Shown here piece after piece: positions 6,954 through 15,275 of a DNA stretch of 64,000 bases (positions within the stretch are counted from its first letter, which is position 1; each line of letters opens with the position of its first letter). This DNA comes from Halobacteroides halobius DSM 5150. Its GTDB lineage: Bacteria; Bacillota; Halanaerobiia; Halobacteroidales; Halobacteroidaceae. A model generated the notes under the pieces. That model was not told the origin of the DNA. It ran no database searches and saw nothing but the letters and a program-made list of their open reading frames with translations. The stretch is taken from assembly GCF_000328625.1 (NCBI RefSeq), contig NC_019978.1, positions 2,170,001 through 2,234,000 of the forward strand, given 5' to 3'. The translations under genes and the position numbers were made by a program.

Positions 6954-8102
6954 ATGGCACATCTAAGAAAACGAGGCCAGAATAGTTGGCAAATCTGTAT
7001 TGAAAAAGGTCGTGATCCAATCACAGGTAAACGCAATAGGATTTATAAGACTGTTAATGGGACTAAGAAAGAAGCAGAAAAGGAAATGCATAAGTTGGCC
7101 CATGAAGTAGAAACTGGAGCTTATATAGAACCATCAGAAATGACAGTTAAAGAGTTTCTATTACAATGGTTTGAGGACTATTGTGAAAGTAACTTGGCCC
7201 CTTCTACTCTAGAAAGTTATGAGATAATTATCAAATCTCATCTAATCCCAGCTTTAGGTGATATCAAAGTCAGTGATCTAGAACCAATGCATATCAAAAG
7301 ATACCAGACTCATAAATTAAAGAATGGTCGTAGAGATGGTAAAGAAGGTGGCCTCTCCAAACGAACTGTTCAGTATCACCACCGAGTATTGTCTAAAGCT
7401 CTTAAACATGCTGTTAAATGGAGAATAATCGATAATAATCCCGCTGAAGTTATAGAAGCTCCATCACCAGATACTCCAGAGATTAAAGCACTAACTCATG
7501 ATCAAACTAAAAGGTTGCTTAATGTCGCTAAAGATTGGATTCATGATATAATTTATATTGCCTTATATACTGGAATGAGAAGAAGTGAAGTATTAGCCTT
7601 ACGGTGGCAAGATATAGATTTTAAAGAGCAGAAACTACAAGTCAAACAAGCAGTAACTAATCCTGTAGGCAAAGGATTAATCTTCAGAAAGCCAAAAACT
7701 GACTCAAGTATTCGACCAATTGATGTAGATGAAGATATAATTGAAATTTTAAAACGTAGAAAAAAAGAACAACAAGAAAATCAACTTAAATTTGGAGATA
7801 AATATAATAATGAATATAATCTTGTTTTCTGTAAACCAACTGGAGAACCTATGCGCCCCCAGACTGTTACTAGAAATTTTAATAGAGTAGCTAAAAAAGC
7901 TGAACTATCTCAATTTAGATTGCATGATTTAAGACACACTCACGCAACACTTATGCTCCAAGCAGGAGTTCATCCCAAAATAGTCCAGGAACGACTAGGC
8001 CATTCTACTATTAGCCAAACTTTAGACACCTACTCTCATGTAATCCCTTCTATGCAAAAAGAAGCAGTCCAAAAACTAAAAAATAGTCTTGAAAATAAGT
8101 AA
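6954..8102 (+). CDS. Tyrosine recombinase/phage integrase
   Basis: A 382-residue integrase, ATG 6954 behind AAAGGAGG. The N-terminal AP2-like arm-binding domain covers about residues 1-55, followed by a SAM-like core-binding domain (62-165). The catalytic domain shows TGMRRSE (first Arg), HDLRHTH (His-x-x-Arg) and the nucleophile in LDTYSHV. It catalyses integration at tRNA-Sec, whose 3' end lies 95 bases downstream. Two copies of AATGGCGAC right behind the gene (8101-8120) may be arm-binding sites. Confidence 0.93.
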   Translation: MAHLRKRGQNSWQICIEKGRDPITGKRNRIYKTVNGTKKEAEKEMHKLAHEVETGAYIEPSEMTVKEFLLQWFEDYCESNLAPSTLESYEIIIKSHLIPALGDIKVSDLEPMHIKRYQTHKLKNGRRDGKEGGLSKRTVQYHHRVLSKALKHAVKWRIIDNNPAEVIEAPSPDTPEIKALTHDQTKRLLNVAKDWIHDIIYIALYTGMRRSEVLALRWQDIDFKEQKLQVKQAVTNPVGKGLIFRKPKTDSSIRPIDVDEDIIEILKRRKKEQQENQLKFGDKYNNEYNLVFCKPTGEPMRPQTVTRNFNRVAKKAELSQFRLHDLRHTHATLMLQAGVHPKIVQERLGHSTISQTLDTYSHVIPSMQKEAVQKLKNSLENK

Positions 8103-8146
8103 TGGCGACAAAATGGCGACATTTTAAAAATTTCATTCAAAAAACT

Positions 8147-8174
8147 AAAAAAAGACTGTTCTTAGAAACAGTCC
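8147..8174 (-). terminator. Terminator of the sel operon
   Basis: On the minus strand GACTGTTT, a short loop and AACAGTC are followed by a run of seven T. It lies downstream of tRNA-Sec. A second small hairpin (CCCTT/AAGGG, 8179-8196) stands between it and the tRNA. Confidence 0.75.
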
Positions 8175-8196
8175 TGAACCCTTGATATAATAAGGG

Positions 8197-8292
8197 CGGG
8201 AATATGTGGGAATCGAACCCACCACAGACAACTAAAGCTGCCTGCCACTGGATTTGAAGTCCAGGGTATCCACCATGGATACAGCCATTCCC
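8197..8292 (-). tRNA. selC: tRNA-Sec (anticodon UCA)
   Basis: A 96-nt tRNA with acceptor stem GGGAAUG/UAUUCCC, anticodon loop CUUCAAA (anticodon UCA) in the stem CUGGA/UCCAG, a long variable arm and a T loop GGUUCGAUUCC. The unusual length and the UCA anticodon identify selenocysteine tRNA. CCA is not encoded; G is the discriminator base. It follows selB by 76 bases on the same strand, so selA-selB-selC form one operon. Its 3' end is the likely attachment site of the neighbouring integrated element. Confidence 0.95.
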
Positions 8293-8368
8293 TTAATTTT
8301 ATTTTTTATCATACTCTACTAATTATTGTAACATAATATTATTCACTTGTAAAGAGTAAGATCTATTA

Positions 8369-10282
8369 TTATTTGTCTTCTAAATGCCTTATATCTCCTT
8401 CTCTTTTAGTAACACCTTGTTTATCAAAATAATCTAATAAGGGCAAAGCATACTTGCGACTGCTATTTAATAGATCTCTAAATTGGGCCAAGCTTATCTG
8501 CCCTTCTTTAATCAAATATTCTCTTAGTAAACTTTTAGCCTTATCTAAAACTTGATGGTGAAGATATAAATTTTCTGCTACCTTGACTAATTTATTATTA
8601 GTAATTAAAAAATCAACAATCTCGGTAGCTAAATCTTCATTAGCAAAATCACTTATGACCTTCTCTAATCGAGGTGGTTGAAAACCTTGAGCATTAAATG
8701 AAGTTAAAATTTCTTCTTTTATCTTCTCTTCCTCAAGGTTAAATTCAACCTCAAAGTTCTCTAAACTCAGTTTAGCATCCTGTTCTTCAATCTTATTAGT
8801 CTGCTTTAAATCAGCTAATAACAAATCATACTGATTAGAATCTAATCTTAAACTTAACTTTGTCCTTAATTCTTCTTTATCAATCCCCCACCTAAGATGA
8901 TATTGTTGGTGATAATCTTGTAAATAGCTTATTATCTCTTCCCTTAATTGTTGAATGTGACTTTGGTGTAACCAGCTAGACTCTCGCCCAGTAGCTAATT
9001 CAACAACTCTACCATCTTCAACTAAGCTAGCTAATTTATTAGATAATTGTTTAGTTGATAAGCTTGTAATTTGAATTAATTCTTCAATTGATAAAGGCTT
9101 ACTAGTATTTCTTTTTAAAGCCAGCTCAATTCTTTCTTTACTACTTCCAACTTCCTTAATTTTTAAAGCTTTAATAGTATCTTCTTCAAACTTACGATGT
9201 CGAATTGGATTAGATTCTAAAATCTGTCCTCCTCCAATTGTAGTCATTGGAGAATACCGTCTTATAACATATCTTTCTTTAAAGTTGGCTACCACTTCTT
9301 CTTCCAATCTGAACTGGACCAATCCCTCTTCACCAGGATATAACTCTTCATTATCCAATAAATAAACTCTTCCTAGGACTTCTTCGGCCCCTAAGTGAAG
9401 TCTAATCCTATCTCCATGTTTTAAAATAAGAGGAGCAGATGATAACATTTCTAATCGTGCATCAAGATATTCTGTTTTAACTAAACTTTCCTTAGTAGCT
9501 AAAACATCTCCTCTATCTACCTCCTTAGTATCTACTCCAGACAAATTAATACCCACACGTTGCCCAGGATAAGCTGTTTCAACTCCTTTTTCATGAACTT
9601 GTAAACTACGGACTCGAACGTCAATTCCAGAAGGGTAAATTCTAAGTTTAGCCCCCTCTTTGATTTGGCCTTTAAGCAATGTTCCTGTTACAATAGTCCC
9701 ATGACCTGTCAGAGAAAAGACACGATCTATTGGAAAATAAGTATTGCCTGTTTTATCTTTAGTTGGAATATCTGCTATTACTTCTTCTATTTCTTCTTTT
9801 AATTTATCTATTCCGGTCTCCTCTACTGCTGAAACAGGAATAACAGAAGTTCCTTCTAAAAAAGTATCTTTTACAGCTTCTTTAATTTCGTATATTACTA
9901 AATTTAACCATTCATCATCAACTAAATCACTCTTGGTTACTGCTATTAGACCCTGCTTAACATTTAATAAATCTAAAATCTCCAAATGTTCTCTAGTTTG
10001 TTGCATAATAATTTCATCAGCAGCTACTACGAGTAATCCCAAGTCAACCCCACCAGCTCCAGCCAGCATATTCTTAATAAATTTCTCATGGCCTGGAACA
10101 TCAATAATTCCTACTTGTAAATCATCATTCAATTCTAAATGACTAAATCCTAACTCAATAGAAACACCACGTTCATTTTCTTCATCTAATCTATCAGTAT
10201 CTTGGCCAGTTAAAGCTTTAATTAAAGTTGTTTTTCCATGATCAACATGGCCAGCTGTTCCAATTATTAAATTTTTGCTCAT
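8369..10282 (-). CDS. selB: Selenocysteine-specific elongation factor
   Basis: A 637-residue translation factor that brings Sec-tRNA to UGA codons marked by a SECIS hairpin. GTPase motifs are at the N-terminus: GHVDHGKTT (residues 11-19), DVPGHEKF near 60, and TKSD near 118. EF-Tu-like beta barrels follow (about 175-340), then the long C-terminal winged-helix region (about 375-637) that in known SelB binds the mRNA hairpin. The ATG at 10282 lies two bases behind the selA stop, so translation is probably coupled. The substrates in this window are grdA and grdH. Confidence 0.96.
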   Translation of the reverse strand: MSKNLIIGTAGHVDHGKTTLIKALTGQDTDRLDEENERGVSIELGFSHLELNDDLQVGIIDVPGHEKFIKNMLAGAGGVDLGLLVVAADEIIMQQTREHLEILDLLNVKQGLIAVTKSDLVDDEWLNLVIYEIKEAVKDTFLEGTSVIPVSAVEETGIDKLKEEIEEVIADIPTKDKTGNTYFPIDRVFSLTGHGTIVTGTLLKGQIKEGAKLRIYPSGIDVRVRSLQVHEKGVETAYPGQRVGINLSGVDTKEVDRGDVLATKESLVKTEYLDARLEMLSSAPLILKHGDRIRLHLGAEEVLGRVYLLDNEELYPGEEGLVQFRLEEEVVANFKERYVIRRYSPMTTIGGGQILESNPIRHRKFEEDTIKALKIKEVGSSKERIELALKRNTSKPLSIEELIQITSLSTKQLSNKLASLVEDGRVVELATGRESSWLHQSHIQQLREEIISYLQDYHQQYHLRWGIDKEELRTKLSLRLDSNQYDLLLADLKQTNKIEEQDAKLSLENFEVEFNLEEEKIKEEILTSFNAQGFQPPRLEKVISDFANEDLATEIVDFLITNNKLVKVAENLYLHHQVLDKAKSLLREYLIKEGQISLAQFRDLLNSSRKYALPLLDYFDKQGVTKREGDIRHLEDK

Positions 10283-10284
10283 AA

Positions 10285-11697
10285 TTACCCCCTTATACTA
10301 TCTAGTGCTTCAACTATATAAGCAAAATCTTCATCTTGTAAAGTACGAAGATCTAATAAAACATTTCCTTTAGATATTCTAGTGAAAACAGGCGGATTAT
10401 TTAACCGTAATCTTTCTGCTATTTCTTCAGCACTTAATTCTTGATGGGCCAACTTAATTACATAAGTAGTTAACTCTTCTGTAGGAAATGCCCCTCCACC
10501 AGCTCGGGAAATATCTTGCTCAACTTTCAACTCAAATTGTAACGAAATTACTTTTTTAATCTTAGCAGCTAATTTTTCTGCTCGCTTCTTTAATTCATCT
10601 TCTGATACAGTTAACATTTGCAAAGTAGGAATTTCTCTTCTAGCATTTTCAATCTCTCTATACTCTTGTAAAGTAGCCTCTAAAGCCCCCAAAGTAAACT
10701 TATCAACTCGTAAAGCTCGATTTAATGAATGGGTTTTCATTTGATCAATATACTCCTTCTTACCTACAATTATTCCTGCTTGAGGACCTCCCAGCAATTT
10801 ATCACCACTAAAAGTTACTACATCAGCCCCAGCTTTGATACTATCTTGAACTGTCGGTTCATAACTTAGTCCCCATGGAGTTAAATCAACCAAAATCCCA
10901 CTACCAAGATCCTCTACTACAGGCACACCATGTTCACTACCTAATTCAACTAAACCCTTAAGAGAGACCTCTTTAGTAAATCCCACAACTTCATAATTAC
11001 TTGTATGTACCTTTAATAAAACCCCAGTTTTTTCATTAATAGCCCTCTTATAATCGGCCAAGTGGACCCGATTAGTAGTTCCTACCTCAGCTAATTTGAC
11101 TCCACTTTGTTTCATTACATCAGGTATCCGAAATGAACCTCCAATTTCAACCAATTGCCCTCTCGCAATAATAGCTTCTTTTCCTTGAGCCAAACTACTT
11201 AAAGCTAATAAAACAGCACTAGCATTATTATTAACTACTAAAGCTGCTTCAGCTCCAGTTAACTCTGTTAATAATTCTTCTACTATCTCATATCGAGACC
11301 CCCGCTCCCCACTTTCACGATTGATTTCTAAGGTGGAATACTTACTAGCTACTTGTTGTAATTTTTCCTTAGCTGCATCACATAATAAAGAACGCCCCAA
11401 ATTAGTATGGACTACAACTCCAGTAGCATTAACTACTGCCTTCAATTGATCACTTGTTTTATTAACTAAATATTCTTTTACCTGATCCAAAATTTCTTCT
11501 TTCTTTATCTTAAATTTATTTAATTTCTTTAACTCCATATCTAAAATTTGCTTCCTTAATTTATCAGTGACTTCTCTAATTCCTTCAACTACCAGTTGAC
11601 GAGGATAATCATTAATTAATTTCTGCCCTAAATCCATTGCTAATAAATCATTAACCGCTGGAATTTTTCTTAAATAACCTTGCTTTCTTTTATTCAT
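10285..11697 (-). CDS. selA: L-seryl-tRNA(Sec) selenium transferase
   Basis: A 470-residue PLP enzyme that converts Ser-tRNA(Sec) into Sec-tRNA(Sec) using selenophosphate. The PLP lysine is in TFSGDKLLGGPQAG; the N-terminal region typical of SelA (RKIPAVNDLL) and HTNLGRSLL are visible. The length is normal. ATG 11697 lies behind AAGGAG. It is the first gene of selA-selB-selC. A 38-bp palindrome 43 bases upstream may control it. No selD is present in this window. Confidence 0.96.
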   Translation of the reverse strand: MNKRKQGYLRKIPAVNDLLAMDLGQKLINDYPRQLVVEGIREVTDKLRKQILDMELKKLNKFKIKKEEILDQVKEYLVNKTSDQLKAVVNATGVVVHTNLGRSLLCDAAKEKLQQVASKYSTLEINRESGERGSRYEIVEELLTELTGAEAALVVNNNASAVLLALSSLAQGKEAIIARGQLVEIGGSFRIPDVMKQSGVKLAEVGTTNRVHLADYKRAINEKTGVLLKVHTSNYEVVGFTKEVSLKGLVELGSEHGVPVVEDLGSGILVDLTPWGLSYEPTVQDSIKAGADVVTFSGDKLLGGPQAGIIVGKKEYIDQMKTHSLNRALRVDKFTLGALEATLQEYREIENARREIPTLQMLTVSEDELKKRAEKLAAKIKKVISLQFELKVEQDISRAGGGAFPTEELTTYVIKLAHQELSAEEIAERLRLNNPPVFTRISKGNVLLDLRTLQDEDFAYIVEALDSIRG

Positions 11698-11739
11698 TAT
11701 TATTTAGTACTCCTTTGTGGTTAATTTACATTTAACTTA

Positions 11740-11777
11740 ATAACATACTAGGTAATCATGATTACCTAGTATGTTAT
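11740..11777. promoter_or_regulatory. 38-bp perfect palindrome between selA and the tetR-type gene
   Basis: Two 19-base arms (ATAACATACTAGGTAATCA and its complement) meet without a loop. It lies between divergent selA and the TetR gene. The core TAATCATGATTA also occurs before trxB (27563) and grdA (32726). No T run follows on either side, so an operator is more likely than a terminator. Confidence 0.7.
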
Positions 11778-11903
11778 AATAATATTATAAATTACCTGTT
11801 TTTTCAATAATTATAACTCATTAATTTCAACTTAAGTGCTTGACTTAATAGGGAAATCTATTATATACTTTAGAAAAGTTTAAACTATATAAAGGAGTCA
11901 ATA

Positions 11904-12575
11904 ATGATGGTTAATATTCAAAATTATGGTATTAAAAAGAAACGTACTTTAAAAGTATTTATTAACGCAGCTGCTCAAATTATTGAAAATAAAGATATTG
12001 AAGCAGTTACTATCAGAAAAGTAGCTGAAATTGCTGGATATAATAGTGCTACTATTTATAATTATTTTGATAATAGCAATCAACTAGTTTCCTTAGCAGC
12101 TATCAGATTCATTAATACACATTATTTAAAAACACTTCCAGACTACATAAGTCAAGCTAATAACTGTTTGGATAAATTTTTATTAACTTGGGAATGCTTC
12201 TGTGAATACTGCTTTAAACATCCTAAACTTTATTATGCAGTCTTCACGGAAAATATTGGTGAGCAACCTAACAATTTATTTGACAATTACTATACATTAT
12301 TTCCAGAAGAAATAAAAGGTTATCCCCAAGAATTAACTCCAATGATTAAAGAATCTAATTTTGATAAACGTTGTCAAATAGCTATTCAACCCTGTATTGA
12401 AAAAGGATACTTTACTAAACAAGAGGCTACCCAAATTAATGAAATGATTAGATTACTTTACCAGGGAATGCTTTCTTTATTTATTAACAACAGAGTCAAC
12501 TATTCAGCAGAAGAAGCAACTCAAAAAGTTATGAGTCATATCCGCCAGATTGTAAATTCAATACCTTCTCAATAA
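11904..12575 (+). CDS. TetR-family transcriptional regulator
   Basis: A 223-residue protein, ATG 11904 behind AAAGGAG. The N-terminal helix-turn-helix is of the TetR type (VTIRKVAEIAGYNSATIYNY followed by FDNSNQLVSLA). The C-terminal ligand or dimer region is not close to any family I know. It is divergent from selA and upstream of a selenium-type LysR gene with 23 bases between them, so it may regulate selenium genes through the palindrome at 11740, but the ligand is unknown. Confidence 0.85.
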   Translation: MMVNIQNYGIKKKRTLKVFINAAAQIIENKDIEAVTIRKVAEIAGYNSATIYNYFDNSNQLVSLAAIRFINTHYLKTLPDYISQANNCLDKFLLTWECFCEYCFKHPKLYYAVFTENIGEQPNNLFDNYYTLFPEEIKGYPQELTPMIKESNFDKRCQIAIQPCIEKGYFTKQEATQINEMIRLLYQGMLSLFINNRVNYSAEEATQKVMSHIRQIVNSIPSQ

Positions 12576-12598
12576 ATATTCAAAGAAAGGACTAAACA

Positions 12599-13480
12599 AT
12601 GAAATTACAGACTCTAAAAATGCTTGTTTGGTTAGCAGAATATAAGAGTTTTTCTATTGTTGCTAAACAACTAGATCTTACCCAACCAGCTGTTAGTATG
12701 CAAATAAAATCATTAGAAGAACAATTTGAGACCAACTTGATTACACGACAAAAAGGTAACATAGAATTAACTCCTGCTGGAAAAATAATTTACCACCAAG
12801 CTAAAAAAATACTAAATGATTGGGAAGAAGCAAAATTAAAAGTTAAACAAATTAAAGGAAAAACATATGATCATTTAACTATTGGTGCAAGCACCATCCC
12901 TTCTGAATATCTACTACCTAATTTATTAGCTAAGTTCTATAATAAACTACCTGAAGTAGAAACAACTGTGGAAGTTGGAGATAGCAAAGAAATAATAAAT
13001 CTACTAAAAAATAAAAAAATAGATCTAGCAATAGTCGGTTTAAAACCAGCTATTAATCAACTTCAAATTAAACCAATAGTTACCGATTCTTTAGTTTTAA
13101 TTGTTCCTCCTGACCACAGATTAGCTAATAAAAGACAAGTTAATAGCAAAGAATTAATAACAGAAAGAATTTTACTTCGAGAAAAAGGATCAGGCACTAG
13201 ACAAACTATGCTTACTGCTTTAGAAAACAATGGAATAAATAAAGAGAGTCTAAATATTAGAGCTTGCCTAGGCAGCAATGAAGCAATTATTTCAGCAGTA
13301 GCAGCTAAATTAGGAATTTCATTTATTTCCAATTTAGCTGCTAAAAATGCTACCCTCAATAATAGAATAGAAAAAATAGAAGTAACAGATATATCAACTA
13401 GTCGCAAATTTTATTTAGCTTATTATCACAACAGAGAAAAAGAACTACTAATTAAAGAGTTCAATAATCTTTGCTGTTAA
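12599..13480 (+). CDS. LysR-family regulator, selenium-metabolism type
   Basis: A 293-residue LysR protein. The N-terminal helix-turn-helix (FSIVAKQLDLTQPAVSMQIK) is followed by a periplasmic-binding-like effector domain (about 90-290). LysR proteins of this kind occur next to selA, yedF and cysteine desulfurase-like genes in selenium-using bacteria, and the same neighbours are here. The gene forms a short operon with the TetR gene. Its last 20 bases overlap the end of the convergent desulfurase gene. The effector molecule is not known from sequence. Confidence 0.85.
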   Translation: MKLQTLKMLVWLAEYKSFSIVAKQLDLTQPAVSMQIKSLEEQFETNLITRQKGNIELTPAGKIIYHQAKKILNDWEEAKLKVKQIKGKTYDHLTIGASTIPSEYLLPNLLAKFYNKLPEVETTVEVGDSKEIINLLKNKKIDLAIVGLKPAINQLQIKPIVTDSLVLIVPPDHRLANKRQVNSKELITERILLREKGSGTRQTMLTALENNGINKESLNIRACLGSNEAIISAVAAKLGISFISNLAAKNATLNNRIEKIEVTDISTSRKFYLAYYHNREKELLIKEFNNLCC

Positions 13481-14612
13481 TTATTTCTTGTAAGGCTTTT
13501 AAAAGCTGTTCTACTTCTTTTAAAGTATTAAAATAACTAAAACTAACTCTAACTGTTCCTGTATTATAAGTGCCGATACTTTGATGGGCCAAGGGAGCAC
13601 AATGAATTCCAGTCCGCACTGCAATATCATATTTGCTATTTAAGATATGTCCAATAGTAGCGGGCTCAACCCCCTTTACTCTAAAAGAAGTTACCCCCAC
13701 CTTATCTTGACCCATTTGAGAAGTAAGAATTTCTACTTCTTCTAATTTTTCTAAACCTATCATTAATTGCTCTACTAATTTCTCTTCTTGGGCTTTTATT
13801 TCTTCTAAAGTTGTCTTTTCAATAAATTCTATTCCTGCCTTAAGTCCTGCAACCCCTGGAGTATTTAACGTACCACTCTCATATTTATCAGGAAGCATAT
13901 CAGGGTTTAGTCTTTCTTTAGAACTACCACCAGTCCCTCCTTCTAATAATGGTTTAAATTTAATATCAGAAGTTAAATAAAGACCTCCTACACCTTGGGG
14001 GCCAAATAACCCTTTATGCCCCGTAAAAATAAGAAAATCCACCTTTAATTCTTGCACATCTAAAGGAACAATTCCTGCTGTCTGAGCTACATCAGTTAAA
14101 AAATATACTCCTTGTTGCTTAGCAATTTCTCCTACCTCTTTAATTGGCAAGATATTACCTGTTACATTAGAAGCATGGGTCATAGCAATTAACTTAGTTT
14201 GATCTGTAATAATACCTTCAATATTCTTTAAAAAAGCCTCTTTTCCCTCCTCAGTATCAACTACTGTTAAACTAATTATTCCTTCCTCTTCTAAACGGTG
14301 CAAAGGACGAGCTATAGCATTGTGCTCTAAACTACTAATTATCACATGATCTCCTTTTTCTAATAATCCTTTAAAAACAAGATTAGTTGCTTCAGTAGCA
14401 TTTTTAGTAAACACAATTTGTCTACTATCTGGAATATTAAAAAAGTTGGCCACTTTATTTCTAGCCTTAAAAATAACCCTACTAGCCTCTAAAGCAATCT
14501 GATGACTACCCCGACTAGGATTACCACTTTTATTACGTAAAACATCATCTACTGTCTGATAAACTATTTCCGGTTTCTGCCATGTAGTTGCAGCATTATC
14601 AAAATAGATCAT
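13461..14612 (-). CDS. Cysteine desulfurase/selenocysteine lyase-like PLP enzyme
   Basis: A 383-residue class V aminotransferase-fold protein. It begins IYFDNAATT, has the PLP lysine in FTGHKGLFGPQG (near residue 199) and the catalytic-loop cysteine in RTGIHCAPLAH (near 341). It would release sulfur or selenium from Cys or Sec to a carrier. With yedF, rhodaneses and a selenium-type LysR next to it, delivery of selenium toward selenophosphate is plausible but not proven. Its start overlaps the end of the membrane-protein gene by 4 bases. Confidence 0.88.
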   Translation of the reverse strand: MIYFDNAATTWQKPEIVYQTVDDVLRNKSGNPSRGSHQIALEASRVIFKARNKVANFFNIPDSRQIVFTKNATEATNLVFKGLLEKGDHVIISSLEHNAIARPLHRLEEEGIISLTVVDTEEGKEAFLKNIEGIITDQTKLIAMTHASNVTGNILPIKEVGEIAKQQGVYFLTDVAQTAGIVPLDVQELKVDFLIFTGHKGLFGPQGVGGLYLTSDIKFKPLLEGGTGGSSKERLNPDMLPDKYESGTLNTPGVAGLKAGIEFIEKTTLEEIKAQEEKLVEQLMIGLEKLEEVEILTSQMGQDKVGVTSFRVKGVEPATIGHILNSKYDIAVRTGIHCAPLAHQSIGTYNTGTVRVSFSYFNTLKEVEQLLKALQEIINSKDY

Positions 14613-15208
14613 ATTATCCTCCTCCTAATTAAGCTAACTAAAGAAATTATAAAAGCAATAGAAATTACTGCTTCTACTGAATCAGCAGTGACTATCTTGC
14701 CAGCAAATAAACTAGAACTAATCTTATTAAAACCTTTAATTCCATAACTTATTAAAACTGCTACAATCCCCAAATAAAAAATCTTTAAATTAAGTTCACT
14801 ACTAGCAAAATAAACTGACTTTTTATATAACTTATAAAATATAATAATAAAGGCTAAATAAAAAAATATAAATCCCACATTAGTACTAATACTTTGCAAG
14901 CTAAAATTTTGGTACTTAAAATCAAGTAGCAAATCAATAATATTACCCATACTTCCCATAATAGCCCCTATTAGTACTATAAAAATTGCTATTCTATCCT
15001 TCTGTTGAATAAATAATAAAATACTTAAATAAACAAAAATTGTAACTAAAAAAATTAAATTTGTACTTTGAGAAACTATACTTCCTAAATTAAAAATGGG
15101 TGTATAACGAAGATAATGGGTAAGATCAAAATAAAAATTAAATCCAGAAATCAAAATCATACTCATTGTAATTAGATATACAGAAGAAATTAACTTGCTA
15201 TCTTTCAT
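14609..15208 (-). CDS. Integral membrane protein of unknown function
   Basis: About 199 residues. GGTGGGAG selects ATG 15208; a GTG at 15220 falls within that ribosome site. Six hydrophobic segments cover most of the chain, with short polar loops (for example ATG MKDSKLISSVYLITM at the start and a final RRR after the last helix). I recognise no family. It overlaps the desulfurase gene by 4 bases and follows the exported rhodanese gene, so a part in moving or sensing sulfur or selenium compounds is possible, but this rests only on context. Confidence 0.7.
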   Translation of the reverse strand: MKDSKLISSVYLITMSMILISGFNFYFDLTHYLRYTPIFNLGSIVSQSTNLIFLVTIFVYLSILLFIQQKDRIAIFIVLIGAIMGSMGNIIDLLLDFKYQNFSLQSISTNVGFIFFYLAFIIIFYKLYKKSVYFASSELNLKIFYLGIVAVLISYGIKGFNKISSSLFAGKIVTADSVEAVISIAFIISLVSLIRRRII

Positions 15209-15275
15209 CTCTACTCCCACCTTCTATTGATACTAAGAGAAGATATGCGTATATCTTCTCTTAGATTTAAATTCT

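Larger units (their letters stand above)
1..8197. mobile_element. Integrated phage/ICE-like element at tRNA-Sec (right end)
   Basis: An integrase gene ends about 95 bases from the 3' end of tRNA-Sec. To its left lie a repressor with an ImmA-type peptidase, an excisionase-like HTH protein and a replication module, the usual order of a temperate phage or an ICEBs1-like element. Integration into the 3' end of tRNA genes is typical of such integrases. I found no second copy of the tRNA 3' end in positions 1-6900, so the left attachment site and the structural or conjugation genes should lie outside the window. Phage versus ICE cannot be decided here. The right boundary is inferred. Confidence 0.75.

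Noticed and set aside
11740-11777. Terminator for selA or the tetR-type gene
   Set aside because: It lies upstream of both genes and no T run follows on either strand.
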